Source: Bacteroidota bacterium
GTDB taxonomy: Bacteria; Bacteroidota; Rhodothermia; Rhodothermales; JAHQVL01
Direction: 5' to 3'
DNA length: 44,237 nucleotides
NCBI GenBank assembly: GCA_039111535.1
Contig: JBCCIM010000024.1
Location: 1 to 44,237, forward strand
The position numbers and the translations under genes were made by a program. Each line of letters starts with the position of its first letter. Within the stretch, counting starts at the first letter, position 1. Shown piece by piece: positions 17,701 through 25,910 of this stretch. The notes under the pieces are model-generated. The model did no database searches. It had not been told where the DNA came from and saw nothing but the letters and a program-made list of their open reading frames with translations.

Positions 17701-19853
17701 AGCTCGATGCACGCGTCACCAGCGAGTTTGACGCAGCGCAGTCCCTTTCATACACCGATGTAACGGGGCAAATCACAGCCGTTTCTATTCCGGGGTTTGT
17801 CTTTGAGGAAATCAACCTGGAAGCAACGTACGATACAACGGCAATCCGTTTTGCAACCAATGGCCGGCTCGATAAAGACCGGCGCGTCGAGGTTTCGGGG
17901 CGCTTGATGCAAAATAAAGAAGGTCAGGAAGTTCAACTGGACCTCATCAACCTTAATCTTGATGAAGACCAGTGGTCGCTGAATGAGTCTGCGCGCATCA
18001 CGCTTGGCCCCTATTATGCCGTTGAGAACTTCCTGATGCAAAGCGGCGACCAGCATATCGAACTGGATGGCGTGATCGATCTGGAAGGGGAGCAGGACCT
18101 GCGGCTGGATATCAAAAATTTCGGCGTAGGCACTGTGGCCGACCTGCTCGGCTTCACCGGACTGGATGGACCGGTCACCAGCCAGCTTGACCTCAAGGGG
18201 CCTGCTGCGGCACCTATACTCGAGGGTACGCTCAACATGGCGCTGGTTGCGTTTGATCAACCCGCCGGCGACCTGTCGATTGAAGTTGACTATGACAGCT
18301 TGCAGTTAAACCTGGACGCCTCGTTAACGCAGACAGGCAAACAGGTGGGCAGCGTAAACGGGGTGCTTCCTGTCGACCTGTCGCTGACAACGCCGGAAGC
18401 ATCCACAACGGGCGCCGGCATTTCCCAGAACGTCGCGATGGAAGGAGGCGTCGATTTTGCGATTGCAGCTGATTCAATGGCCATAGACTGGCTTTTGCCT
18501 TTCATTGACCCAACCTTGCTCAACCGGCTCGAAGGCTCCCTGACGGCTGACATCAAGATTGAGGGTACTGCACAGGACCCGACCCTGGAAGGCGCTGGCC
18601 GGCTCGTCAATGGAAAAATCAGATCACCAATCCTGGGTGTCACCTACGAAGACTTTTCGTCAGATATTGCCCTGAATGACAACATCATCCAGCTTACAAA
18701 CGCTTCCATGCGATCCGGGGAGGGCTTTGTATCGGGCAACGGCTCAATTGAGTTGAGTGATCTCACCAGCGCCATCCTTAACATAGATGTGACGGCATCA
18801 GATTTTCTGGCCATTGATACGCGGGAATACCGGGCGACAGCTTCAGGTGCAATGGACCTGACAGGTACACTCCAGGCGCCGGTACTCAATGGAGATGTAA
18901 CAGTACTCAGCGCAGACCTATTTCTCAATGAATCCACGTCTTCCGAACTGGCTGATCTCAACGTGCAGCTCACCAAAGAAGATTTGCTGATGCTCGAACG
19001 GAATTTTGGTATTCGGGCGAGTGCCGCAGATACAACAACGTTTGACTTCCTTGATGCACTGGAAATGGACGTGGAAATTCTGTTTGGCCGGGATGTATGG
19101 ATACGCTCCAACAAAAATCCTGAGATGAATATCCAGTTCTCCGGAGAGCTCGACGTAAGCAAAGTGCCTTATGAAGAATACAGCGCGTTTGGCAATATTG
19201 AAATCATTCCTGATCGTAGCTACATCAACCAGTTCGGCAAACGCTTTGAAATAACGCTGGGCAACCTGACGTTCAACGGGCCAGCTACTGATCCACAACT
19301 CGATTTTGAAGCGCGATACGAAGTCCCTGCCCGGCGAAGCAATGAGAATGCAGTAACCATCTATCTGGATGCTGACGGCAAAGTAGAAGACCTGAACCTT
19401 ACGCTGCGAGCAGAGCCGACGATGGAGTTAACAGACATCCTGTCGTATATCGCAACCGGCCAGCCAGCCAGTGAAGCGCTTCAACTCGGCGGTATCAACT
19501 CACAATCGCTTGCGTCAACCGGTGCCGGCTTTGCACTCAACCAGGGCGTTGGCCTGTTAACGGGCGCCATTGAGTCCCTGCTCCAGGATTCAGGCCTTGA
19601 ACTGGATGTGATCCAGATTGAACCGCAGGACAATGCGCGTGGCGCAACCATTACAGCCGGCAAATACGTCACCCCGCGCATATTCACAGCCGTAAGCCAG
19701 CCTATTGGCGCAGCGGATAGCGACGGTACGTCAACCCGGGAAGAAGGCACCGTAATCACCCTTGAATTGGAATTAATTGATTCACTACTCCTCCGGCTCC
19801 TGGGCGGTGAATCTGTCCTGCAAATTAACCTCCTGTGGCACCATTCATATTAA
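14712..19853 (+). CDS. tamB: translocation and assembly module subunit TamB
   Basis: A 1713-residue AsmA-like protein starting with GTG. One membrane helix lies at residues 12-34 and is followed by the repeated beta-strand architecture of TamB. The C-terminus carries the conserved DUF490 segment (IEIIPDRSYINQFGKRF, then ITLGNLTFNGPATDPQLDFEARYEVP). TamB is anchored in the inner membrane and spans the periplasm to the Omp85 partner. Recent work on the AsmA family points to bulk phospholipid transport. It is 9 bp behind the Omp85 gene and surely co-transcribed. It is longer than E. coli TamB (about 1260 residues), as is common in Bacteroidota. Confidence 0.92.
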   Translation: MKPQLYKYLVRPTLGLLGVCLLLLFLLHTSWGLTLVGKTVLRQLDIFPGATLTIDKISGSPFGSLSIESIELTAENDSLLADIEHVDLEYSLRQILRGTYVFEKLAITSPQIRMTQIEDASWDLMNVLPESDTTAATPYVQFDHLSITRGTVAAHTYTAGTDSTYYIRDLKLLLAPLTLDEGLTMSLEHLAGEIWVPDTHEPVDLWLAAQYDGAALALDSLQLSSSRSNVVGEGTLYLTTADSLLYQNTLSLSADPLSFDDIRLFAPSLQPGAEVEMTIAVDGRSVAGAGNQLIADADVSFSDGANIQLAGTWQKQESGIGNIALTSNIRGLNPKILTTNPNLAADLNADLKALLSGETFKTIDGTGNLTLVESTIQTYSLDSTAVNLTFDNGVATLDVVTGLETSSLKIAGTLAPFSTQPAYNLTGDVAQLDLSPFLPEQTMDTNLNGAIKLEGNGFSLADAATSLTLELAPSRINDYQVSNGTLNADLSDQQLTLGLQLYGPASQVSSEGIAQLGSEIEVDTLRLSLDNFDLMAVLGDTTSSAITATAALAGTVAKDGGIDVILRSTFTEIAYNSISVTNTALNATWAKDQISVVGDGNLGPGSFNIAGQVQLGEDNLSYEITEGQFSNLDIGQFAPQSAQTSALNGSFFLVGNGTAPAVRTVSGQVELQASRLNRQEINDASVWIAMHADTLDIDLALNLPEGKSSLGGRISSLQSSPTYQISRGEMQGINVGALAGIDSLSTDLNGALLLSGQGTKLADMTARVDLVLTPSQINNFSFSESRSTLSLFKNEAAVSSSFVFEEGLFDVKGALQQVAEAPAFTFTGKTTAFDLAGLIGADSVASGLNLHMEGSGQFDNADSISVKHLSLNSKITATESHYGEVNIDTLALDLSLDDGRLMVDTLLAVSNVALANGSGPIVLDNNGNLPPDARASAFNMVTTLQDLAPLAPLIGASLISAQEGTLRTRIFGEADNLRMDTRIDGNGFVFNTFHLGELDARVTSEFDAAQSLSYTDVTGQITAVSIPGFVFEEINLEATYDTTAIRFATNGRLDKDRRVEVSGRLMQNKEGQEVQLDLINLNLDEDQWSLNESARITLGPYYAVENFLMQSGDQHIELDGVIDLEGEQDLRLDIKNFGVGTVADLLGFTGLDGPVTSQLDLKGPAAAPILEGTLNMALVAFDQPAGDLSIEVDYDSLQLNLDASLTQTGKQVGSVNGVLPVDLSLTTPEASTTGAGISQNVAMEGGVDFAIAADSMAIDWLLPFIDPTLLNRLEGSLTADIKIEGTAQDPTLEGAGRLVNGKIRSPILGVTYEDFSSDIALNDNIIQLTNASMRSGEGFVSGNGSIELSDLTSAILNIDVTASDFLAIDTREYRATASGAMDLTGTLQAPVLNGDVTVLSADLFLNESTSSELADLNVQLTKEDLLMLERNFGIRASAADTTTFDFLDALEMDVEILFGRDVWIRSNKNPEMNIQFSGELDVSKVPYEEYSAFGNIEIIPDRSYINQFGKRFEITLGNLTFNGPATDPQLDFEARYEVPARRSNENAVTIYLDADGKVEDLNLTLRAEPTMELTDILSYIATGQPASEALQLGGINSQSLASTGAGFALNQGVGLLTGAIESLLQDSGLELDVIQIEPQDNARGATITAGKYVTPRIFTAVSQPIGAADSDGTSTREEGTVITLELELIDSLLLRLLGGESVLQINLLWHHSY

Positions 19854-19939
19854 GAATGTAACAAGCCTTTAAAGGGGGTATGATTTTCGATCCGTGATGG
19901 GAAAGCTCTCATCAACCCATTCAACTCCTCGTTGCACGG

Positions 19940-21343
19940 ATGTCGTCATCAACGCCCCATGAACACAAAGGCCCTGAACCAGCCTTTATTCTTGGCTATA
20001 CGGCGCTTGAAATTACGCTGACCGTCTGTGGTGCCCTGTTGTTTATAGCATTCCTGTTTTTAATGCAGGGTATGCTTAATCCCCCAATAATTGCCGGCGC
20101 AGGAATTATTTTACTGTGGCCGGTACGCCACCACCGGTCTGTGCAAGCTATTTTATTGGCCGGTGGGTTTTTACTGGCGATCTGGTTTTTGCACAAGCTC
20201 CGTGCAATTCTAATCCCATTCGGGAGTATTTACCTGGTTGCTTACCTTTTCGACCCACTCGTGGCATTTCTACACCATCGCAAAGGAGTCCCGCGAGGTA
20301 TTTCATCGCTGGTGGTTACGCTGTTGCTGATCAGCGTTATCGGCCTTTTCGTACTTCTGCTTGCTCCCCATCTTATTGGGGAATTAGATGCGCTTGGAAC
20401 GCGCGCGTTGATGAGCATCGAAGTATTCCATGAATGGTTGTTGGCGTCTACGCTGCTCGATGAATTGGTGGGCAGTGCCGAACAGAAAGAAGAACTCATC
20501 AGCCAAACCATGGCATCGATTCAGAGCTTTCTAAACTACCTGACCAGTAGCATACCACGCGGCCTTGAGCATCTGCTGTTTTCGGTTGGATCTATTTTCG
20601 GGTTCATGACCATTATCGTCATCACCCCGGTCATCCTGTTTTATACGCTGAAAGATTACCGCATCATCAAGAACGGTATCAAGTATCTGCTGCCTACCAT
20701 AGACGGCCAGCAAAATTACCTTACTCAGGCCGGCCAAATAGTAGGGCGGTATCTGCGCGGTCAACTGACCATCAGCGCCATCACTGCCTGTATCGTTTCA
20801 GTAGCGTTGATGCTGGGCGACATCCCATTTGCGCTGCTAATCGGGATTCTTGCCGGCCTGCTCAACCTGATCCCAAGCCTCGGCGCAATCATCACCATGC
20901 TTACCGCTATCGGCATTGCGCTGGTCTTCGGAGAACGTGGCCTGGTCGACATAATTATTGTTGTTACGGTATTGCTCGGCCAGGGGCTGCTAGAGCAAGC
21001 CATCCTCGTCCCGAAAATATTGAGCCACCACGTAGGGTTGCACCCCGTGGTAATCTTGCTGTCACTCTTTGTATTTGGCTTCTTTTTTGGCTTCTTTGGC
21101 CTCTTCATCGCCGTTCCCCTGATGGCGCTTATTATCACCGCCTACGATGCGATGCGGCAGCAAACCACACTGGACTTATCCGGATTCCTCGACCCGCCTA
21201 TTGCCTCCGTGGATCTGTTTCAGCATGGACCTCCGCCGGCAGAGAACCCTCCTGATCTTGAGCGCGTAACATTTTCATTCCCCGATCAACGCAAAGAGCA
21301 TGAGCAGTATTACCCTACGCACGCAGGCTTAGGAGAGGAATAA
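19940..21343 (+). CDS. AI-2E family transporter (PerM-like permease)
   Basis: A 467-residue membrane protein with an N-terminal group of helices and a soluble middle. A conserved C-terminal block reads GRYLRGQLTISAI, then GILAGLLNLIPSLGAIITM, then GQGLLEQAILVPKILSHHVGLHPVVILLSL, which is diagnostic of the family. Members export small molecules or exchange Na+ and H+; the autoinducer-2 link holds for only some. A polar tail of about 70 residues follows the last helix. It begins 86 bp after tamB and is 6 bp ahead of a small membrane protein gene. Confidence 0.9.
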   Translation: MSSSTPHEHKGPEPAFILGYTALEITLTVCGALLFIAFLFLMQGMLNPPIIAGAGIILLWPVRHHRSVQAILLAGGFLLAIWFLHKLRAILIPFGSIYLVAYLFDPLVAFLHHRKGVPRGISSLVVTLLLISVIGLFVLLLAPHLIGELDALGTRALMSIEVFHEWLLASTLLDELVGSAEQKEELISQTMASIQSFLNYLTSSIPRGLEHLLFSVGSIFGFMTIIVITPVILFYTLKDYRIIKNGIKYLLPTIDGQQNYLTQAGQIVGRYLRGQLTISAITACIVSVALMLGDIPFALLIGILAGLLNLIPSLGAIITMLTAIGIALVFGERGLVDIIIVVTVLLGQGLLEQAILVPKILSHHVGLHPVVILLSLFVFGFFFGFFGLFIAVPLMALIITAYDAMRQQTTLDLSGFLDPPIASVDLFQHGPPPAENPPDLERVTFSFPDQRKEHEQYYPTHAGLGEE

Positions 21344-21349
21344 AACGCT

Positions 21350-21958
21350 TTGTCACAAACCTACTTTGTAAAACGCCGATTCCACATCGGTTATTCGCTA
21401 CTCGGTCGACAAATCAGGAACCGGATCACTGATCAGCACTATGCAGAAGGGGTATTTATCCTGACGTTTGCTGCAGTGTTTTTCAGCCTTGTGATCGCCA
21501 ACTATCTCGGTTGGGCAGTCATGCAGGCAATCCTGATAAATCCATCGAACGACATTACCAATCCGGAATCCGTAACCATGGGCTTTTGGATAGGGCAACT
21601 GGCTCTGGGCGCCCTTTTCCTATTTGGCTGCCTGCTCGGATTTAAGCCGGCGTTAATGGTAAAACACGAAGCAGGACGCGGGCTTTACATCAAACAAGGG
21701 AAACGGGAGGCGGTTGTCCCAACAGAAGACATCACCTCTGCCACCTTGATCCCGGCAAAGCGGTATCACCGGCATTACGCCAAGTACCTTGGTACCCGCG
21801 CTTTCTTAGTGAAAATGCCAGCAGCATTGGTCCTCATTTCTACAAAAGGTGGCCCCGTTATACTCGGCCTTTCCGATCAAGACCAGAAAGAATTACTCAA
21901 CGCATTGCAACCTCAGTCGGAAAAGATCGTTTTTCCGAGCCTTAGTCCTACCCTTTAG
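21350..21958 (+). CDS. hypothetical membrane protein with two helices and a PH-like tail
   Basis: 202 residues from a TTG start preceded by an AGGAGAGG ribosome site. Two membrane helices lie at about residues 36-60 and 82-105. The cytoplasmic tail reads like a bacterial PH-type domain, with LYIKQGKREAVVPTEDITSATLIP then PAALVLISTKGGPVILGL. It is packed 6 bp behind the AI-2E transporter, so it may be an accessory of that protein. I do not recognise a named family with certainty. Confidence 0.65.
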   Translation: MSQTYFVKRRFHIGYSLLGRQIRNRITDQHYAEGVFILTFAAVFFSLVIANYLGWAVMQAILINPSNDITNPESVTMGFWIGQLALGALFLFGCLLGFKPALMVKHEAGRGLYIKQGKREAVVPTEDITSATLIPAKRYHRHYAKYLGTRAFLVKMPAALVLISTKGGPVILGLSDQDQKELLNALQPQSEKIVFPSLSPTL

Positions 21959-21990
21959 GCTGTCCCCTTTGCAATTTCCCCCTTCGCAGC

Positions 21991-23121
21991 ATGCGTTTTG
22001 ACCTGGAGCAGCGCGATCCTTCTACGGAAGCTCGCGCCGGCATAGTACACACAAATCACGGCCCCATTGAAACACCCATCTTTATGCCGGTCGGGACTGT
22101 TGGCTCGGTTAAAGGTGTTACTCCCCAGGAATTGGAAAAGGAAATAACCGCCCAGATTATACTGGGCAACACCTACCACCTCTATTTGCGCCCGGGGGCT
22201 GACTTGCTCGAACAGGCAGGAGGGCTCCACAAGTTTATGCAGTGGAACGGCCCGATTCTCACAGATTCTGGTGGATTTCAGATTTATTCACTGGCCAGCC
22301 GGCGCAAGCTCACAGAAGAAGGTGCCCTCTTTCAAAGCCACATTGACGGCTCACGGCATCAGTTTACGCCAGAGTCTGTTGTAGATATGCAGCGGTCTAT
22401 CGGATCAGACATCATGATGGTGTTGGATGAGTGCCCTGCTGCTGACGCCTCCCTGGAATACGTAAAAAAATCGCATGAGCTAACCATGCGCTGGGCCGCA
22501 CGATGCCAAAAACATGCTGCGGCAACTGAAGGTAAATACGGCCACAAACAACATCTGTTTGCCATTGTGCAGGGCGGCATCTTCGAAGAAGTGCGCAAGG
22601 ATTCAGCGCGCAGGCTTGTTGAAATGGACTTCCCGGGCTATGCCATCGGCGGCCTCTCTGTAGGAGAACCTGCACCGCAAATGTATGCGATGGTTGAGGT
22701 TGTAAATCAGTTTCTCCCTCCAGAAAAACCCCGTTACTTGATGGGTGTAGGTACCCCGGCTAACCTGCTCGAAAACGTGGCGCGCGGAATTGACATGTTT
22801 GATTGTGTAATGCCAACGCGCAATGGTAGAAACGGCATGTTGTTCACCACTGAAGGCATCATCAACATTAAAAACAAAAAATGGCAGGAGGATTTTTCGG
22901 TTATTGATCCGGGCCTGCATACCTATCACGCACAGACGTTCACAAAAGCATATCTGCGCCATCTTTTTGTCGCGCGTGAACTTCTGGGATTACAAATTGC
23001 TTCAATTCAAAACCTCTCTTTCTACCTCTGGCTCATGAAAGAGGCGCGCAAAGCCATTATGGAGGGCCGCTTTCTTTCATGGAAAAACGAGATCCAACCC
23101 CGCGTAAGCCGGCGCCTGTAG
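21991..23121 (+). CDS. tgt: queuine/preQ1 tRNA-ribosyltransferase lacking zinc ligands
   Basis: A 376-residue TIM-barrel enzyme that exchanges guanine-34 of tRNAs for a queuosine precursor. The general-base Asp92 is in ILTDSGGFQ and the nucleophile Asp271 is in FDCVMPTRNGRNG. The C-terminal CxCxxC..H zinc site of the family is gone: the equivalent stretch at residues 306-316 (DPGLHTYHAQT) has no cysteine, and the usual His in IHNL is Gln340. From memory, Bacteroidota Tgt proteins also lack the cysteines but keep IHNL. All barrel residues are intact, so activity is expected. Confidence 0.95.
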   Translation: MRFDLEQRDPSTEARAGIVHTNHGPIETPIFMPVGTVGSVKGVTPQELEKEITAQIILGNTYHLYLRPGADLLEQAGGLHKFMQWNGPILTDSGGFQIYSLASRRKLTEEGALFQSHIDGSRHQFTPESVVDMQRSIGSDIMMVLDECPAADASLEYVKKSHELTMRWAARCQKHAAATEGKYGHKQHLFAIVQGGIFEEVRKDSARRLVEMDFPGYAIGGLSVGEPAPQMYAMVEVVNQFLPPEKPRYLMGVGTPANLLENVARGIDMFDCVMPTRNGRNGMLFTTEGIINIKNKKWQEDFSVIDPGLHTYHAQTFTKAYLRHLFVARELLGLQIASIQNLSFYLWLMKEARKAIMEGRFLSWKNEIQPRVSRRL

Positions 23122-23206
23122 CCTTCTTGTGCAAACGGACAAAACTTAACATATCAGATGCTTAAGGATGCCCACGGTGCGTCGAAATTTTAAAGGTACC
23201 TAATCC

Positions 23207-24139
23207 GTGGAGACTGAAGTGAAAGAAACACCTGCACACGATCCTTTTGCAGAAGTGGCATCAGCCAGCGATGCAACTTTGGATGCGCTCAAAGCTGCTG
23301 AAGAAGCGCTGAAAGCCGTCAAAGCTGCACAGCCGGCCCCTGAACGCCCGCGTCTTTCCAATATTCAGTTTATGGGTACCATTAGCCACGAATTACGTAC
23401 ACCGCTGGCTTCAATTCTCGGTTATACACAAATACTTTACGACGAACTCGGCACCGTGCTGGCGCCGCATCACCGAGAATTCTTCCAGACAATCCTGACC
23501 AATGTCGAGCTTTCCCTCGAGCTCGTGACTGACCTCCTCGACTTCGCAAGACTCGATGCGGGTCAACTAGCTATTCAGCCATCTCCTGTGGCGCTGCAAC
23601 CGCTCATTACACAGGTCATTGACCAACTGTACCCTTTTGCCCTCGAAAAAAAGATCACCCTGTCTGCAGATCTGAACGAAGAGATTTGTTATATCGCTGC
23701 TGATGAAGTGCGGCTACGGCAGGTCCTGATCAACCTTATCCTCAATGCCATCAAGTACACCGAGGAAGGCAGCATTACCATCCAAATTGTTGCCTCAACC
23801 CTCAAAGAACAAGAGGCCTACACAATCGAAATCATCGATACGGGCCGTGGCATTACCGAGGAGTTCAAAGCCATCATGTTCGACAGGTATTCGCGGGACG
23901 AGCGTATGGCTCGTCTCATCGAGCAAGGGGCCGGCATCGGGCTGGCCGTCGCCCTGGAGTTTATTCGTACCATGAACGGTGCAATCGAAGTTGACAGTTC
24001 CATTGAAGTAGGCACCACATTCCGCCTTACATTCGAACAGGCGCTTCTCGATTACTTTTGCGATGATATACCGTTCGACGAAGATGTTGAGGGGGAAGCT
24101 ATCGTAGAAATAGAAGATCCTACGCCGTTTAGCGATTAA
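23207..24139 (+). CDS. soluble sensor histidine kinase without an input domain
   Basis: 310 residues from a GTG start with an AAAGG site 10 bp upstream. An Ala/Lys/Glu-rich helix (residues 20-42) leads straight to the phosphoacceptor HisKA domain (His61 in SHELRTPL). The HATPase domain follows: N box NLILNAIKY, G1 DTGRGI and G2 GAGIGLAVA. No membrane helix, PAS or GAF domain is present. An acidic tail follows the ATPase domain. No response-regulator gene is nearby, so it is an orphan kinase whose signal must come from a partner protein. Confidence 0.9.
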   Translation: METEVKETPAHDPFAEVASASDATLDALKAAEEALKAVKAAQPAPERPRLSNIQFMGTISHELRTPLASILGYTQILYDELGTVLAPHHREFFQTILTNVELSLELVTDLLDFARLDAGQLAIQPSPVALQPLITQVIDQLYPFALEKKITLSADLNEEICYIAADEVRLRQVLINLILNAIKYTEEGSITIQIVASTLKEQEAYTIEIIDTGRGITEEFKAIMFDRYSRDERMARLIEQGAGIGLAVALEFIRTMNGAIEVDSSIEVGTTFRLTFEQALLDYFCDDIPFDEDVEGEAIVEIEDPTPFSD

Positions 24140-24222
24140 TCTCGCCTCCTGTCGCAGCAGCCACATTCTAGCCGCAAGAATACCTTACCTTAAGGTTTGT
24201 TATTCAGCTCTGTTACAGGTAA

Positions 24223-24897
24223 ATGGTTAAGGAACTTGTTGCGCGCATTATGCTGTCTAGCCTCAAAAAAGGCTTTCGCAGGATATGCTGGGTTGGCCCT
24301 GAGCCTTCCTTTGAAGAAAATCTACCCATTGTTGCTTATGCCAACCATCACACCTTTTATGACGGGTACGTGATGTGGCTGCTGGCCCAGCGACTTTTAG
24401 GAAGGGATACGCTACTGTGGATGGAGGATTGGGACCGATTTCCGTTTTTTGCAGCGGTTGGCGCATATCCTTTCCCATCCGAAGACCCGGCTCGCCTGCT
24501 CGCAACAATTCGCAAAACAGCACGACGCCTCGCAACCGATCAGGACAGCTTTCTGATCTATTTCCCGGAAGGGGAATTACACCCGCCGGAAGCCGGCCTC
24601 CTCCCCATCGATACCAACAACCTGAAACGGCTCGACCGTATTTTCCCGGATAAATACTGGTGGCCCATTTCCATTCACATGACCAACAGGGGTGAAACTT
24701 TGCCCACTTTGTTACTCAGTGGCGGCACACCCCACCGCACAGTTACCGGCCATGAAAGCAAAAACCTTGCAGCTGGACTCAATTTCCTGCGCCAAGCACC
24801 GCACCCTTGCACCAGGATTTTGCTCGAAGGCAAGAAAAGCGACGATGAGAGTTGGAATATGCAGTTTATGGCGCGCTGGTTTTCACGTTACCTGTGA
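24223..24897 (+). CDS. PlsC-like 1-acyl-glycerol-phosphate acyltransferase family protein
   Basis: A 224-residue acyltransferase. The catalytic Hx4D motif is NHHTFYDG (His42, Asp47) and the phosphate-binding motif is FPEGE at residues 114-118. No clear membrane helix is present apart from moderately hydrophobic segments. The family acylates lysophospholipids or, in some bacteria, sugars on carotenoid glycosides. It lies 3.7 kb from the carotenoid genes with a different module between, so a pigment role is only a guess. Confidence 0.82.
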   Translation: MVKELVARIMLSSLKKGFRRICWVGPEPSFEENLPIVAYANHHTFYDGYVMWLLAQRLLGRDTLLWMEDWDRFPFFAAVGAYPFPSEDPARLLATIRKTARRLATDQDSFLIYFPEGELHPPEAGLLPIDTNNLKRLDRIFPDKYWWPISIHMTNRGETLPTLLLSGGTPHRTVTGHESKNLAAGLNFLRQAPHPCTRILLEGKKSDDESWNMQFMARWFSRYL

Positions 24898-24983
24898 TAT
24901 CCCATAGCCACGTTATACGCGATTAGGCATTTTCGACTATATTCAGCAAGTAATATCAGTGAAAACACCTGCTTTTACTTGCT

Positions 24984-25910
24984 ATGGTCGAGAAACTTAC
25001 CGGGCTGATTGCAGCTCCCCATACCCCTATGCATTCCGATGGCCGTCTGCATCTTGATGTCGTAAAAGCACAGGCCGCGCTGCTCCGGAAAGAAGGCGTC
25101 CGCGGGGTTTTCATTGGGGGGACCACCGGTGAAGGTGCCTCCTTAACCTTCACCGAACGCAAGGCGCTTACCGAAGCCTGGGCCTCGGTTACTGATTCAG
25201 ACCTTGCGCTTATTGTACACGTGGGACACAATGCACTTCATGAAGCTTGCGCCCTCGCGGAACATGCCAAAGCATCAGGAGCCCACGCAACAGCCGCGTT
25301 AGCCCCATCTTTCTTCAAACCGGCCGACATTACCACCCTTGTTGATGTTTGCGCAACCATCGCGCGTGTTACCCCGGACCTCCCGTTTTACTATTACCAC
25401 ATCCCTTCAATGACTGGCGTCGCGCTATCGATGCCCGATTTTCTTCGTGTAGCCGGCCCGCGCATACCGAATCTTGCCGGCATCAAGTTCTCCACGAGTG
25501 ACCTCATGCAATTTCGAAGCTGCCTGACACTCGATAACAGCCGTTACACCATGTTTTTCGGTTCGGATGAAATGCTGCTCGGAGCGATGGCGATGGGCGC
25601 AACGGGCGCAGTAGGCAGCACTTACAATTACGCAGCGCCAAACTATGTGCGCATGATCCAAGCATATGAGGAGGGAGACATAGAAAAAGCTGGGAAATAC
25701 GCAGGCCATGCGGTTGCGCTTGTTGAAGTCCTCATTAAATATGGGGTAATGCAGGCCGGCAAAGCCATCATGCAGATGCGGGGTGTTAACTGCGGCCCAG
25801 TCCGGCTTCCGCTAAAGCCCCTTTCTTCAACTCAAAAAGGGCAACTGTTCGAAGAAGTGCGTCAGCTCGGTATTTTTAAATCTGTACAGCTTACCCCGCC
25901 GGAAAAATGA
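24984..25910 (+). CDS. nanA: N-acetylneuraminate lyase
   Basis: A 308-residue class I aldolase that cleaves N-acetylneuraminate to N-acetylmannosamine and pyruvate. The Schiff-base Lys168 lies in GIKFS, Tyr138 in YYYHIP, and the carboxylate-binding GTTGEG at residues 46-51. The motif set GTTGEGASLTFTER, FYYYHIPSMTG and GSTYNY matches sialic-acid lyases of the animal type better than dihydrodipicolinate synthases. Its stop overlaps the start of the next gene (ATGA), which encodes a Kelch-symporter fusion fitting sialic-acid uptake. No nanE, nanK or nag genes are in the window. Confidence 0.88.
   Translation: MVEKLTGLIAAPHTPMHSDGRLHLDVVKAQAALLRKEGVRGVFIGGTTGEGASLTFTERKALTEAWASVTDSDLALIVHVGHNALHEACALAEHAKASGAHATAALAPSFFKPADITTLVDVCATIARVTPDLPFYYYHIPSMTGVALSMPDFLRVAGPRIPNLAGIKFSTSDLMQFRSCLTLDNSRYTMFFGSDEMLLGAMAMGATGAVGSTYNYAAPNYVRMIQAYEEGDIEKAGKYAGHAVALVEVLIKYGVMQAGKAIMQMRGVNCGPVRLPLKPLSSTQKGQLFEEVRQLGIFKSVQLTPPEK

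Noticed and set aside
19864-19876. CCTTTAAAGG palindrome after tamB as a terminator
   Set aside because: There is no loop and no T run; it is a simple self-complementary decamer.
24187-24196. 10-bp palindrome ACCTTAAGGT before the acyltransferase gene
   Set aside because: Short and single; no second site and no regulator gene beside it, so chance is adequate.
24223-24897. CruD-like carotenoid glycoside acyltransferase
   Set aside because: The PlsC motifs are general, the gene is separated from the crt genes by the sialic-acid module, and no glycosyltransferase is in the window.
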